DNA of 64,000 bases. Origin: Arthrobacter oryzae (lineage in GTDB: Bacteria; Actinomycetota; Actinomycetes; Actinomycetales; Micrococcaceae). Under the pieces are notes generated by a model. That model was given only the letters and a program-made list of their open reading frames with translations, did no database searches and was not told the origin of the DNA. Positions 54,501 through 61,435 of the stretch are shown here, piece by piece. A program made the position numbers and the translations under genes. How positions within the stretch are numbered: position 1 is the stretch's first letter; each line of letters starts with the position of its first letter. Where the stretch lies: positions 1-64,000 of the forward strand of contig NZ_RBIR01000012.1 of assembly GCF_003634095.1 (NCBI RefSeq), given 5' to 3'.

Positions 54501-54583
54501 TACACGCGTTGGTAGAGGGGAATCTGGTACTGCTTCTTTCCCTCAAGAACACCCGAGAGTGTCCCGTTCTCCGCCCGAACCAC
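51560..54583 (-). CDS. GmrSD-type restriction protein fused to an alkyltransferase-like domain and DUF4268
   Basis: The protein has 1007 residues. The DUF262 half (GmrS) has IPLYQRVYSWGKKQLDQLW and FLVVDGQQRLTTLTLLL near residue 81. The DUF1524 half (GmrD, His-Asn nuclease) has LTIEHVLPQTMTDS near 460 and LGNLTLSGYNSEL. Residues about 585-640 (VPAGRWTSYGDVAIVAGTWA; ANAWRVLQSGGTISAGFRW) form an alkyltransferase-like domain that lacks the catalytic PCHR cysteine. Residues about 730-870 match DUF4268. GmrSD enzymes restrict DNA with glucosylated hydroxymethylcytosine. GTG 54583 has GGGAGG 5 bases upstream. It is a single gene with no partner. Confidence 0.88.
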   Translation of the reverse strand: MVRAENGTLSGVLEGKKQYQIPLYQRVYSWGKKQLDQLWSDVVELERTRGDDPKASHFIGSLVLASSPDFGAIGVNKFLVVDGQQRLTTLTLLLAALRDHLHETGETERANGIDAQYLINLFDRGKPLKVMPTQTDRPAYMAVLNRAPQAGGEDAVGNAYRFFRSKIAAAGDPDNPHDLELLEAAVVRGLALVVVTAEPSDNAHRIFESLNNTGLRLTQSDLLKNYLFMRLGDRAEMVHENIWLPLERKIDSENLELLFWLDLAQRDERAKQSDTYVGQQLRLEKLKSIDDLEAEVIRIAKLGDVLATILKPAEENHAEIRRRLTRIRAWGSTTAYPVVMQILARRAAGAAADDEVVRALTYLESYFVRRIVIGRATANLNRTLLQAVGAISDAARIDVALREYLSRGRKHFATDLQVREAANTIAFYWQGRGAQKKLILQWLEEAYRPKEIIDLDPRHLTIEHVLPQTMTDSVRKRFAAGFGADADIDYEHERVVHTLGNLTLSGYNSELSNKPFEEKRQMLAKSGVSMNQAIAAHATWGVDEINTRSAELAEKIIELWPGPDESIIAVGDEPSALRSQIAVIVAEVPAGRWTSYGDVAIVAGTWAQPLAGMIANYPMANAWRVLQSGGTISAGFRWTEPGRKDDPRVVLEAEGLRFDTDGHADPEQFIGAEELAEAAGLDVDVDAVAARRRKMKAPAPAVTGVSVRDAQFAFFERVQSHGLVNATNIDTWRKPYPQNWYEVRIGDPRGQILLLVNSQTKLVATQFWIGDDKDLYAKLLARRDAIETDLGFVLEWDDRPDRKASKLTISRPGDFQDETQSQELVEWLVATGDTFVGVLSNYLGSAPKSAPVSPGLTVWDEETIRSWMQEHDPDNVDRLDFFLTTARSSGLTFSGSRTMDPAGSLPIFHRGNTRLGTVSLFYFSAQGTSVEFNFGRMSKLPKDQLPDAAVLDSFLRQLADTPGLQDVAANLLSSRFASRKPNVPLSDLSMDSLEKAVDALVTLTDTQ

Positions 54584-55008
54584 ACGTGCCTCCCTGGAAT
54601 TACCTTAATGGAACGAGACTACACGGAGAGGACTTCGTGAGCCCCGACGTCGGCCATGGCCCCGCGGACCCCAGGGGCCATCTGCCCACACCCGACTGCC
54701 GTCGTGGCGTCATGGCCGACCTTTGGCCTCGGAAGTATTGCTGAGTGTCCGGGTGAAGAGATGATGCGGGAGGTCTTGTGGCGGTGGTTGATGTCATTGC
54801 GCTGGAGACACCGGTCGAGTTAGGTGAGGTGCCGCCGTCGGCCAGAACGTCTACCCTCAGCTTGATCCCCTGAGCAGTTCCGGAAAACCCTCGCGGAGGC
54901 GCAACTTGTCCTCCAGGAGAAGTCTGACGAGCTCAATGAGAACGTCCGGGATCGGGAACAGAAACCCGGTCCCGAGCAACCGGCATCCAGCCAGCGAAGG
55001 ATCCAGGA
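54584..55008. other. Mosaic region with coding scraps
   Basis: No complete gene is present. Two short plus-strand stretches look like protein fragments. One opens at GTG 54779 (AVVDVIALETPVELGEVPPS) and stops after about 32 residues. The other, about 54866-54990, encodes a charged coiled coil (EQFRKTLAEAQLVLQEKSDE) cut off from any start. They suggest deletions and joins upstream of the chimeric gene. Confidence 0.4.
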
Positions 55009-55296
55009 GTGCACTTCGAGGACACGATCTGGACGATTTTGGGGACCGGACTGGTTCTGCTGATTCTCGTTGACGTCTTTCGTACACTCCTTTATCCGCA
55101 CGGTTCCGGTCCTCTGGGCCGGGCGATCATGCGCGGGTTCTGGCTTGTATCGAGAAAATTGCGGGGCCGGGGCTCCTTCATCGCAGCTCCCTTGGCGATG
55201 GCCGCTGTCATTGGTGCCTGGGCAGGCTTGGCGGCCATCGGCTGGGCTCTGCTATACCTGCCCCGTCTGACGGACGGTTTTGTATACGGCGCCGGG
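55009..55296 (+). repeat. Duplicated copy of the ion-channel 5' region
   Basis: It aligns without gaps to 57871-58158, offset 2862 bases. By hand count there are 16 mismatches in the 285 bases after the start codon, many at third codon positions. The similarity stops at GCCGGG, exactly where the TPP-enzyme part begins. Confidence 0.9.
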
Positions 55297-55800
55297 ATGT
55301 ACTGGAACATCCCCAGGCCCCAGGACCTGGTCATGGTGGGGACCGCCTACCAGACCATCGGGCTCGGGCTCGCCAGCGCCGTCGGGGCCGCCCGCGCAGT
55401 GGAGGACGGCCGCACCCTGGTACTGGCCTCCGGCGACGGCGGTTTCCTGATGGGCCTGTCCGACCTCGAATCGCTGATAGGGGCGGCGGACAGCGCCGTC
55501 GTCGTGATCTACAACGATGCCGCTTACGGAGCCGAAATCCACCAGTACGGTTCCCAAGGCCTGACTGAAAAGCCCATGCTGATTCCCGAAGTAGACTTCA
55601 GCGGCGTCGCCCGCGCGCTCGGTGCCGAGTCGGCGATCATCCGCTCCCTCGCAGACCTTGAGGCGCTCAGGGACTGGATCGACGCCGGCGCCAGGGGAAC
55701 CTTCGTGGCCGACTGCCGGATCACGTCGAGCGTCCGGGCACCGTGGATGAGCGAATGGATGGCGGCCTCGCAGGCGGCGAAGGCTGCGGTGGCGGGCTAA
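55009..55800 (+). CDS. Chimeric gene: ion-channel N-terminus joined to the C-terminal half of a TPP enzyme
   Basis: The protein has 263 residues. Residues 1-96 copy the channel encoded at 57871, with two membrane spans (TGLVLLILVDVFRTLLYPHG; AAVIGAWAGLAAIGWALLYL). After YGAG it switches to MYWNIPRPQDLVMVGTAYQT, ASGDGGFLMGLSDLESL and YNDAAYGAEIHQYG. That is the PP domain of an acetolactate-synthase-like enzyme, with GDG and a following N-D for the cofactor. The channel filter and the PYR and central TPP domains are missing, so neither parent function should survive. GTG 55009 is the start inherited from the channel copy. It could be expressed but is probably a dead fusion. Confidence 0.7.
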   Translation: MHFEDTIWTILGTGLVLLILVDVFRTLLYPHGSGPLGRAIMRGFWLVSRKLRGRGSFIAAPLAMAAVIGAWAGLAAIGWALLYLPRLTDGFVYGAGMYWNIPRPQDLVMVGTAYQTIGLGLASAVGAARAVEDGRTLVLASGDGGFLMGLSDLESLIGAADSAVVVIYNDAAYGAEIHQYGSQGLTEKPMLIPEVDFSGVARALGAESAIIRSLADLEALRDWIDAGARGTFVADCRITSSVRAPWMSEWMAASQAAKAAVAG

Positions 55801-56963
55801 CGCCGAACAAGCCGCCACAGCGACGTGACCTCGGCGGCGCGCGCCTCGAACAGAGGATCGTCGCGGTCCGATGCCTTCGGATGCGTTGGCTTGGTGTCGA
55901 GCCGTTCCACCACCTTCAGCCCGGCCGCAGTGATGGCGGTCAGCAGATCCTCACGTGTCCGCAGGCCAAGGTGCTCGGCCAGGTCGGAAAGGACCAGCCA
56001 GCCCTCGCCGCCCGGCTCCAGATGGTCGGAGAGTCCGTTCAGGAAGCGGAACAGCATCCTGCTCCCGGGGTCGTAGACGGCGTTGTCCAGAGTGGAGTGC
56101 GGCGTGGCCGGAATCCAGGGCGGGTTGCAAACGATGAGGGGTGCCCGCCCGGGCGGGAACATGTCGGTCAGGACGGCCTCAGCACGGTCCTGCACACCGA
56201 GGTTCCGGAAATTCTCAGCGGCGCAGGCGATGGCACGCGGTTCATTGTCCGTCGCCACCACCCGGTGGACGCCACGGCGCGCGAGGACGGCAGCGAGTAC
56301 ACCCGTGCCGGTTCCGACGTCGAACGCCAGCGTGTCAGAGGGCAGCGTAGCGGCGGCGACGAGATCCACATACTCACTGCGGGTGGGGAAGAACGTGCCG
56401 TAGTGCGGGTGGATGCGGCCCTGCAGGGCATCGACGTAGACGCCATTACGTCGCCACTCGTGGGCGCCAATGGCCCCGACAAGCTCATGCAGGGACACAA
56501 TGGAAGATTCGCCGATCTCACCGTACGCTTCAGCGGCGGCCTGTCGGATGTCCGGTGCGCGGCGCAGCGGCACCACCGGGCCCGGATCAAGAGGAATCAG
56601 CAGCAGGCCGAGAACCCGTGCACGGTGGGACCGGGACTGGCGGTGCCGATAGAACTTGTCGGCCGGAGTTGCTGCGATTTCTTTCTTTCCGGCGCCTATC
56701 CGCCGGTCCAGGGCGTTGAGGATCTGCCGTGCGTTGTGGAAGTCACCGTGCCAGAGCATCGCGATCCCCTGTGACGCCATCCGGTTCGCTTCATCGGCCG
56801 TGAGGGAGTCGGAGACTACTTCGACGCGCGTCGGCGCCGGTCTGCCGTTCGCCGAACGCCATCGCGCGGTCATGCTGATCCCGGCCTCGGCCCAGGTCAC
56901 GACAGCCGGCTCATCCCCCGCAGCTGCGCGCACGGGATTCGGGACCGGCGTCGGGATTCCCAC
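55797..56963 (-). CDS. Class I SAM-dependent methyltransferase (HemK/PrmC-like)
   Basis: Motif I is LAFDVGTGTGVLAAVLARRG and the catalytic NPPW motif is LIVCNPPWIPATP, as in release-factor glutamine and related N-methyltransferases. An N-terminal domain of about 150 residues (VEVVSDSLTADEANRMASQG, IAMLWHGDFHNARQIL) precedes it. The C-terminus ends VTSLWRLVRR and overlaps the stop of the chimeric gene on the other strand by 4 bases. The start is uncertain: the frame is open to 57182 and no ribosome binding site stands out; GTG 56963 is used here, and the first ATG is at 56876. The substrate could be a protein or a small molecule. Confidence 0.75.
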   Translation of the reverse strand: MGIPTPVPNPVRAAAGDEPAVVTWAEAGISMTARWRSANGRPAPTRVEVVSDSLTADEANRMASQGIAMLWHGDFHNARQILNALDRRIGAGKKEIAATPADKFYRHRQSRSHRARVLGLLLIPLDPGPVVPLRRAPDIRQAAAEAYGEIGESSIVSLHELVGAIGAHEWRRNGVYVDALQGRIHPHYGTFFPTRSEYVDLVAAATLPSDTLAFDVGTGTGVLAAVLARRGVHRVVATDNEPRAIACAAENFRNLGVQDRAEAVLTDMFPPGRAPLIVCNPPWIPATPHSTLDNAVYDPGSRMLFRFLNGLSDHLEPGGEGWLVLSDLAEHLGLRTREDLLTAITAAGLKVVERLDTKPTHPKASDRDDPLFEARAAEVTSLWRLVRR

Positions 56964-57185
56964 GGGGGCTGGTGTGTCAATGCTGATAGAGGATCCATTC
57001 CGAGCATTCGGGGGCCGATCGCAGACTGACGATTGCGGTGGCGATTCGACGACGTCCAAGGCTGCGGCCCAGCTTCCAGACCCCTCATCCGGCTGCGCAC
57101 CGGGCTTGGTCGATGGCCGCTGGGGCCCTTGAACTACATTCTCAGGATACAGGGGTGCCGCGGCCGCCCTGCGGGACCACACGCT

Positions 57186-57720
57186 TTAGGTGTTCAACCG
57201 CTCAGGTGCGTACTCAGGGGCATTCCGTGCAGGGATTTCCGTGCCGACGGAATGACCTGCAGAGATCTGCCTATTGACCTGTTCAAGCTCGTCTTGGAGC
57301 AGGTCAACGGTGGCAAAGTATTTCTCGAAGTCCGCCGAGCGGCGCCTCGCCATGGCAAAGCCGATGACTGCGGCGAGAATTACGAGCGGGAAGGAGAGCT
57401 GCAGGGCCAGCCGGACACGGCGAGGAAGTCCAGGGCTACGGGAAGTGCCTGTTTGAATGCCAGGAAATCGTTCACCCCACCGGCCATTCCCTGCAGAGCG
57501 GAGTCTAGTGGGCCAAGGTAGTGCCCCACGATGGACGAAATACGCGAACGAAACGGGCAGCGTCAGAACCGCCAACGCGAGCAGCAAGCCCCTCCTTGAA
57601 CCAGGAACCCAGGTCCAGTCCGAAGCCGCTGGCAAGCATCGCCACTACCGCAACGGCAAACGTCACCGACAGACAGACGACGGCGGCGGTTCTGGCCCAG
57701 CGCGGCAGAGACCTTTAGTC
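57186..57720 (-). pseudogene. Membrane protein gene with several frameshifts
   Basis: Coding-like segments appear in three minus-strand frames in sequence: LPRWARTAAVVCLSVTFAVA with ASGFGLDLGSWFKEG; LLLALAVLTLPVSFAYF; IVGHYLGPLDSALQGMAGGV; and RLALQLSFPLVILAAVIGFA followed by RRRSADFEKYFATVDLL. Together they suggest a protein of about 175 residues with three or four membrane helices. No start is certain, and at least three frame changes are needed, so it is probably dead. The family was not recognised. Confidence 0.5.
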
Positions 57721-57870
57721 GGTGGTGATCCGCTGTCCACAACGCTCCCCCTTGACGTCGTTGCGGTCCACCAGGGGCGAGGGACCCATACTGCCGGCGC
57801 ACCCACGGGCTCCTGGCAATTTGATGGTCGCACCCCGGCTGCGCCCGGGGTGCCGCCTCTAAGATGAGGC

Positions 57871-58764
57871 ATGGACTTCGAGGACACGCTCTGGACGGTT
57901 TTGGGGGCCGGGCTGGTTCTGCTGATGCTCGTTGACGTCTTTCGTACCCTCCTTTATCCGCACGGTTCCGGTCCTCTGGGCCGGGCGATCATGCGCGGAT
58001 TCTGGCTTGTATCGAGAAAACTGCGGGGCCGGGGCTCCTTCATCGCAGCCCCCTTGGCAATGGCCGCTGTCATTGGTACCTGGGCAGGCTTGGCGGCCAT
58101 CGGCTGGGCTCTGCTATACCTGCCTCATCTGACGGACGGTTTTGTTTACGGAGCCGGGGTTCCACTTCGGGCCGACTTTGCCGAAGCCCTCTACATCTCT
58201 ATGGTCACCCTTTCCACGGTGGGGTTTGGCGATATCGTGGCGGCGGATCCGCTGCTCAGGCTGGTTGTTGCCCTCCAAGCCGTCGCCGGTTTCGGGTTGC
58301 TGACAGCAACGGTCACTTGGATCCTGCAGACGTTCCCGGCCCTGAACCGCCGCCGGGCCCTCGCCCACCAGCTGAACCTGTTCAAGGAGGCTGCAGGTCC
58401 GGCAGGTGTATTGGCCATGGATTCCGGGCACGCTGCCGGCCTGTTGGAGGCAATTGCCGGAAGCATGGCTACGGTGACCATCGACCTGCTCGCGTTCCAT
58501 GAAACCTACTACTTCCGTGAAATTGAGCAGCGCGGCTCCTTGCCCGCCACGGTGGCTTACGCCCAGGAGCTGGCATCCCAGGCCCAGCGCAGCAAGAGCC
58601 CTGAACTGCAGTTCGCTGGACGGATGCTCCACGCCGCGCTGGACGGACTCGCGGAGGTCCTTCGAGGCAAATTCGGCCATTCCGGAGCCACATCTTCCGA
58701 TGTGTTCGACAGCTACGAGCTCCACCACCGGCACCTCCGGGGTGGGAAACCCGACACGAACTAG
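57871..58764 (+). CDS. Potassium-channel-like ion channel protein
   Basis: The protein has 297 residues. N-terminal membrane helices (LGAGLVLLMLVDVFRTLLYP; AAVIGTWAGLAAIGWALLYL) are followed by a pore helix and the selectivity filter MVTLSTVGFGDIVAADPL near residue 116, then a further helix (LLRLVVALQAVAGFGLLTAT). The TVGFGD filter is the potassium signature. The soluble C-terminal 140 residues are helical, with no RCK domain recognised. The ATG at 57871 follows TAAGATGAGGC. Its first 288 bases are duplicated at 55009. Confidence 0.85.
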   Translation: MDFEDTLWTVLGAGLVLLMLVDVFRTLLYPHGSGPLGRAIMRGFWLVSRKLRGRGSFIAAPLAMAAVIGTWAGLAAIGWALLYLPHLTDGFVYGAGVPLRADFAEALYISMVTLSTVGFGDIVAADPLLRLVVALQAVAGFGLLTATVTWILQTFPALNRRRALAHQLNLFKEAAGPAGVLAMDSGHAAGLLEAIAGSMATVTIDLLAFHETYYFREIEQRGSLPATVAYAQELASQAQRSKSPELQFAGRMLHAALDGLAEVLRGKFGHSGATSSDVFDSYELHHRHLRGGKPDTN

Positions 58765-59355
58765 CGCGCGTGGCCGCTGCTGCGAACCTCCTGGCCTGAA
58801 CGCACACAATGCCCTGTCCAACCGTGATGTCAGGCTCGAAACCCCATCGTTGCAACGGCGGAAGCTTTATGGCGTGCCGGCCCCAATCACCAAGGAAGCC
58901 GCTGTGGACGAGGTCCGACGGCGGAACGGATCAGGCCTTCTCGTGGCGGCAGGCCACTCCAGGCTGGATGCGGGCTTCCTCGGCCTGGCGGACATAGCGA
59001 TCCGCCCACCGCCCGGCGAACTCGATAGCGACGCATTCACTCTGCCGAACCTGACGGTTACTTCGGCTTAAGGATTTCTGGCAGGCGAGGAAATCCTGCG
59101 GTTCGTCACCGGCGTCCTGGCGGAAATCCTGGTTCCGCTCCCCTAGACGATATGAAGTGTGGCGGCCGGCTGCACCGGGTTTGGAAGGTCGTCGAGACGA
59201 CCGATGCAATGGTCTCCGCTAGAGCGGTACACACACCCTCAAATTGCCATCGTATTCCCAGGAAACTGGTAGCTTATTCCCAGCGAGCCCATCGGAAGCA
59301 TCAGGCAACCATGCCCTTCCCGACAGTTGCGGCCTCGCTGCAAGCAGGGGGAATC
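58765..59355. other. No intact gene; possible coding debris
   Basis: A plus-strand frame from about 58800 to 59071 encodes VPAPITKEAAVDEVRRRNGS and GHSRLDAGFLGLADIAIRPP. It looks coding in composition but has no start of its own and no recognised family. The rest (59072-59355) shows nothing. Confidence 0.35.
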
Positions 59356-59940
59356 TTGAAGAAAACACTAGCTCTAGTAATGCTCGCCGGTCTCATGCTG
59401 ACGGGCTGCGGCAGCAAACAGGCGTCAGCCCCAACGGAAACCGCCAAGGCAACGGCTGTAGCCGAGAACACCATCGAGGTGCCCGACGTCGTCGGCCTCA
59501 CCCTCGACAAGGCCATTGACCAGCTCAAAGACATCGGGCTGAAAGCCCACGCCACGGATGTGGACGAGGGCAAGACGATCCTCATCAAGAAAAACTGGCA
59601 GGTGGCCAGCGAGGATCCCCTCGCCCACGCCAAGGTCGCCGAGGGCTCCACCGTAGAGCTGGGGGTCAAGCACCTCACGGATGAAACGCCGACGCCGACA
59701 CCTTCTCCCACACCCACCCAGGTCGCGGCAAAGGTCGTGGCTCCTGTGGCCCCGCCGGTAGTGAAGGCAAAGCCGGTGGCACCGCCTGTAGTAAAGGCAC
59801 AGCCGGTGGCGCCGCCGGTCGTGGAGGCTCCGCCTGCAGTCGCACCGCCCGTTTACAGCGGGATCATTTGCAAGGACGGCTACGCCTGGCCCGGAACGAC
59901 GCGCCGGGGCGCCTGCCACGGCCATGGCGGAATCGCGTAG
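59356..59940 (+). CDS. PASTA-domain lipoprotein with C-terminal DUF3761
   Basis: The protein has 194 residues. The TTG start gives a lipoprotein signal peptide, LKKTLALVMLAGLMLTGC, with the lipobox cysteine at residue 18; GGGGGA lies just upstream. Residues about 38-105 form one PASTA domain (IEVPDVVGLTLDKAIDQLKD), which binds peptidoglycan fragments. A Pro/Ala/Val-rich linker with VAPPVVKAK-type repeats follows. The end, ICKDGYAWPGTTRRGACHGH, is a DUF3761 motif. It is expected on the outer face of the membrane in the cell wall. An ATG at 59311 is in frame, but the signal peptide fits the TTG. Confidence 0.82.
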   Translation: MKKTLALVMLAGLMLTGCGSKQASAPTETAKATAVAENTIEVPDVVGLTLDKAIDQLKDIGLKAHATDVDEGKTILIKKNWQVASEDPLAHAKVAEGSTVELGVKHLTDETPTPTPSPTPTQVAAKVVAPVAPPVVKAKPVAPPVVKAQPVAPPVVEAPPAVAPPVYSGIICKDGYAWPGTTRRGACHGHGGIA

Positions 59941-60074
59941 TACTCCTTGACGGGATGTCGCTGGCCCTTGAGCCAGCGGTATCCGGCCGTCTCGTGCGTT
60001 ACCGGGGTGGCGATCAGCACCGAACGCGTGCAACTGCCCCCGGACGGTCCTGCTCGCCGCCCACGCAGCAACAG

Positions 60075-60122
60075 GATGGTTGGCTCCAGCCGAACAACGC
60101 CGCCTGCGTGCGAAGGGGCTGA
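60075..60122 (+). pseudogene. C-terminal scrap of a second GH13 glucosidase
   Basis: The frame encodes DGWLQPNNAACVRRG and a stop. It closely resembles the last residues of the glucosidase at 49584 (DGWLQPNNAAWVLRA, bases 51209-51254), with similar DNA. Nothing of the rest of the enzyme is upstream, so it is a leftover of another copy. Confidence 0.55.
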
Positions 60123-60158
60123 GAGTTGCCGCACGGCTGAGAGATCTGCCATGCGGAG

Positions 60159-60199
60159 GGGCCGTCCACGTTATCTCTGGATACGTGGACGGCCCTTTT
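60159..60199 (+). terminator. Rho-independent terminator
   Basis: GGGCCGTCCACGT (60159-60171) pairs with ACGTGGACGGCCC (60183-60195) and is followed by TTTT. It would stop plus-strand transcripts from the PASTA lipoprotein or from the vanished glucosidase. Confidence 0.85.
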
Positions 60200-60327
60200 C
60201 GCGTCACCGCTGGAAGCTTTGGTAGTTGATACCTGCGCAAAGCACGCCGCGCATGGCTCATTTCCGTTGGACTAGCCGCGATCTGCAATCTCGGTGGTTG
60301 AAATCTAGCGTGCCTACGATGGAGCTA

Positions 60328-61095
60328 CTACTGGATGAGGTCCTTGTTGCGGGCTTCCTTGAGCCAGTCGGGGAACTCCGTTAGCATCTTGTTGAACAAA
60401 ACGGCATCGCTGATCGCGTCCACATCGCCGATCGGCTCGTAGTTGGCGTTGTCCACAAAACGTTCCGTCAGCGTGTCCAACTTCTCAAGAAATGCCATCG
60501 ATTGGCTGCCGATGGAGAGAAATTTCCAGAAAATGGGTGCCGTCGACACCTCAGTCAAAGCGCGGACGGCCTTGGACTCGTTGTCCGGGGCTCCGTCAGT
60601 CAAGAACAGTACGTACACAGGAAGGTCTGCAGGCGTGGACTGTGCTGGTGTGGTCACGGGTTGGGCCTTGCGCAGTCCGAAGAATCCTGTCTTGGGCGGC
60701 GCGGACTGGGCGAACCCGAAGTGGTCTCGAATGGTCAGGAATGCGTCGGCGTAGTTTGTGCTGCCCATATTCCGTCCCTTCGTGAGGCGGCCGACGGAGC
60801 CAGCAAAGTCATCGATGCTGATCTCGCCCAAGTACGCCGCTTTTGAGTCGAAGATGAAGAAATCGATAGCTCCGTCATCATCGAACTGGGTTGCCAGGGC
60901 AAGAGCCTTTTCAACCAAGCGTTGCATAGCCCCGGAGCTGTAGACCCGGTTCATAGAGCCTGAATAGTCCAAGGCGACGGCGACTTTTGCCTTCTGCCCG
61001 TTCAGCCCGGAGAGATCGACGGCTTGCGACGCGGTTTTAGCCAGTGAGAGAAGGCCCGGGGCCTGCTCGCTGATCTTGTCGAGGGAAAGTGCCAT
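60328..61095 (-). CDS. VWA-domain protein, TerF-like
   Basis: The protein has 255 residues. The MIDAS motif DYSGSMNRVYSSGAMQRL, the Thr in GSTNYADAFL, and the Asp in VLFLTDGAPDNES are all present, so it should bind a divalent metal. The start MALSLDKISEQAPGLLSLAK and the C-terminus (SIGSQSMAFLEKLDTLT; FPDWLKEARNKDLI) match the VWA proteins of tellurium-resistance (ter) loci. AGGACTC precedes the ATG. The DUF475 (TerC-like) gene nearby supports a stress or envelope role rather than a metabolic one. Confidence 0.85.
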   Translation of the reverse strand: MALSLDKISEQAPGLLSLAKTASQAVDLSGLNGQKAKVAVALDYSGSMNRVYSSGAMQRLVEKALALATQFDDDGAIDFFIFDSKAAYLGEISIDDFAGSVGRLTKGRNMGSTNYADAFLTIRDHFGFAQSAPPKTGFFGLRKAQPVTTPAQSTPADLPVYVLFLTDGAPDNESKAVRALTEVSTAPIFWKFLSIGSQSMAFLEKLDTLTERFVDNANYEPIGDVDAISDAVLFNKMLTEFPDWLKEARNKDLIQ

Positions 61096-61435
61096 GTTTG
61101 AGTCCTTTTCGATGAGTATTGCCCACAATACGGCTGCATATGGGCTGTCTTTCGCAGTTTTCGCCGAGTCGTGACGGGCGCCTTGTGAACTGTGTGCCTC
61201 TATCCGACCTTCCAACCTCACGAATTCGCGAGCCCTCTTGGAGCTGCCTTTCCACAAGCTAGCGCAAGACTATCCACGTAGTGCTGCGTTCGACTTGAAG
61301 ATCATGCTTTTATGCATCATGTCAGCATCGGGACTTGCAGCGCATGAGTCAGTCTCTGGCACGGCGTGGCCAAAAAGAATCTTTTGTCCTGACTTTCAGT
61401 AATCGTGACCTCACCGCAATGGCCATATACTCCAT
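61096..61435. other. Divergent promoter region
   Basis: This 340-base region lies between the VWA gene (minus) and the exported nuclease (plus). No gene is seen. AT-rich dyads occur around 61301-61322 (GATCATGC/GCATCATG, imperfect) and at about 61372-61384 (AAAAGAATCTTTT). TATACT at 61426-61431 is a good -10 for the nuclease gene, only 4 bases before its GTG. Confidence 0.5.

Noticed and set aside
14138..54583. Integrase, transposase or insertion sequence carrying the island
   Set aside because: No recombinase or transposase motif and no IS-type terminal repeats were found anywhere in the window.
59880..60152. A minus-strand protein containing SVLIATPVTHETAGYRWL
   Set aside because: It looks coding for about 30 residues but has no start, family or continuation; it may be another scrap but cannot be supported.
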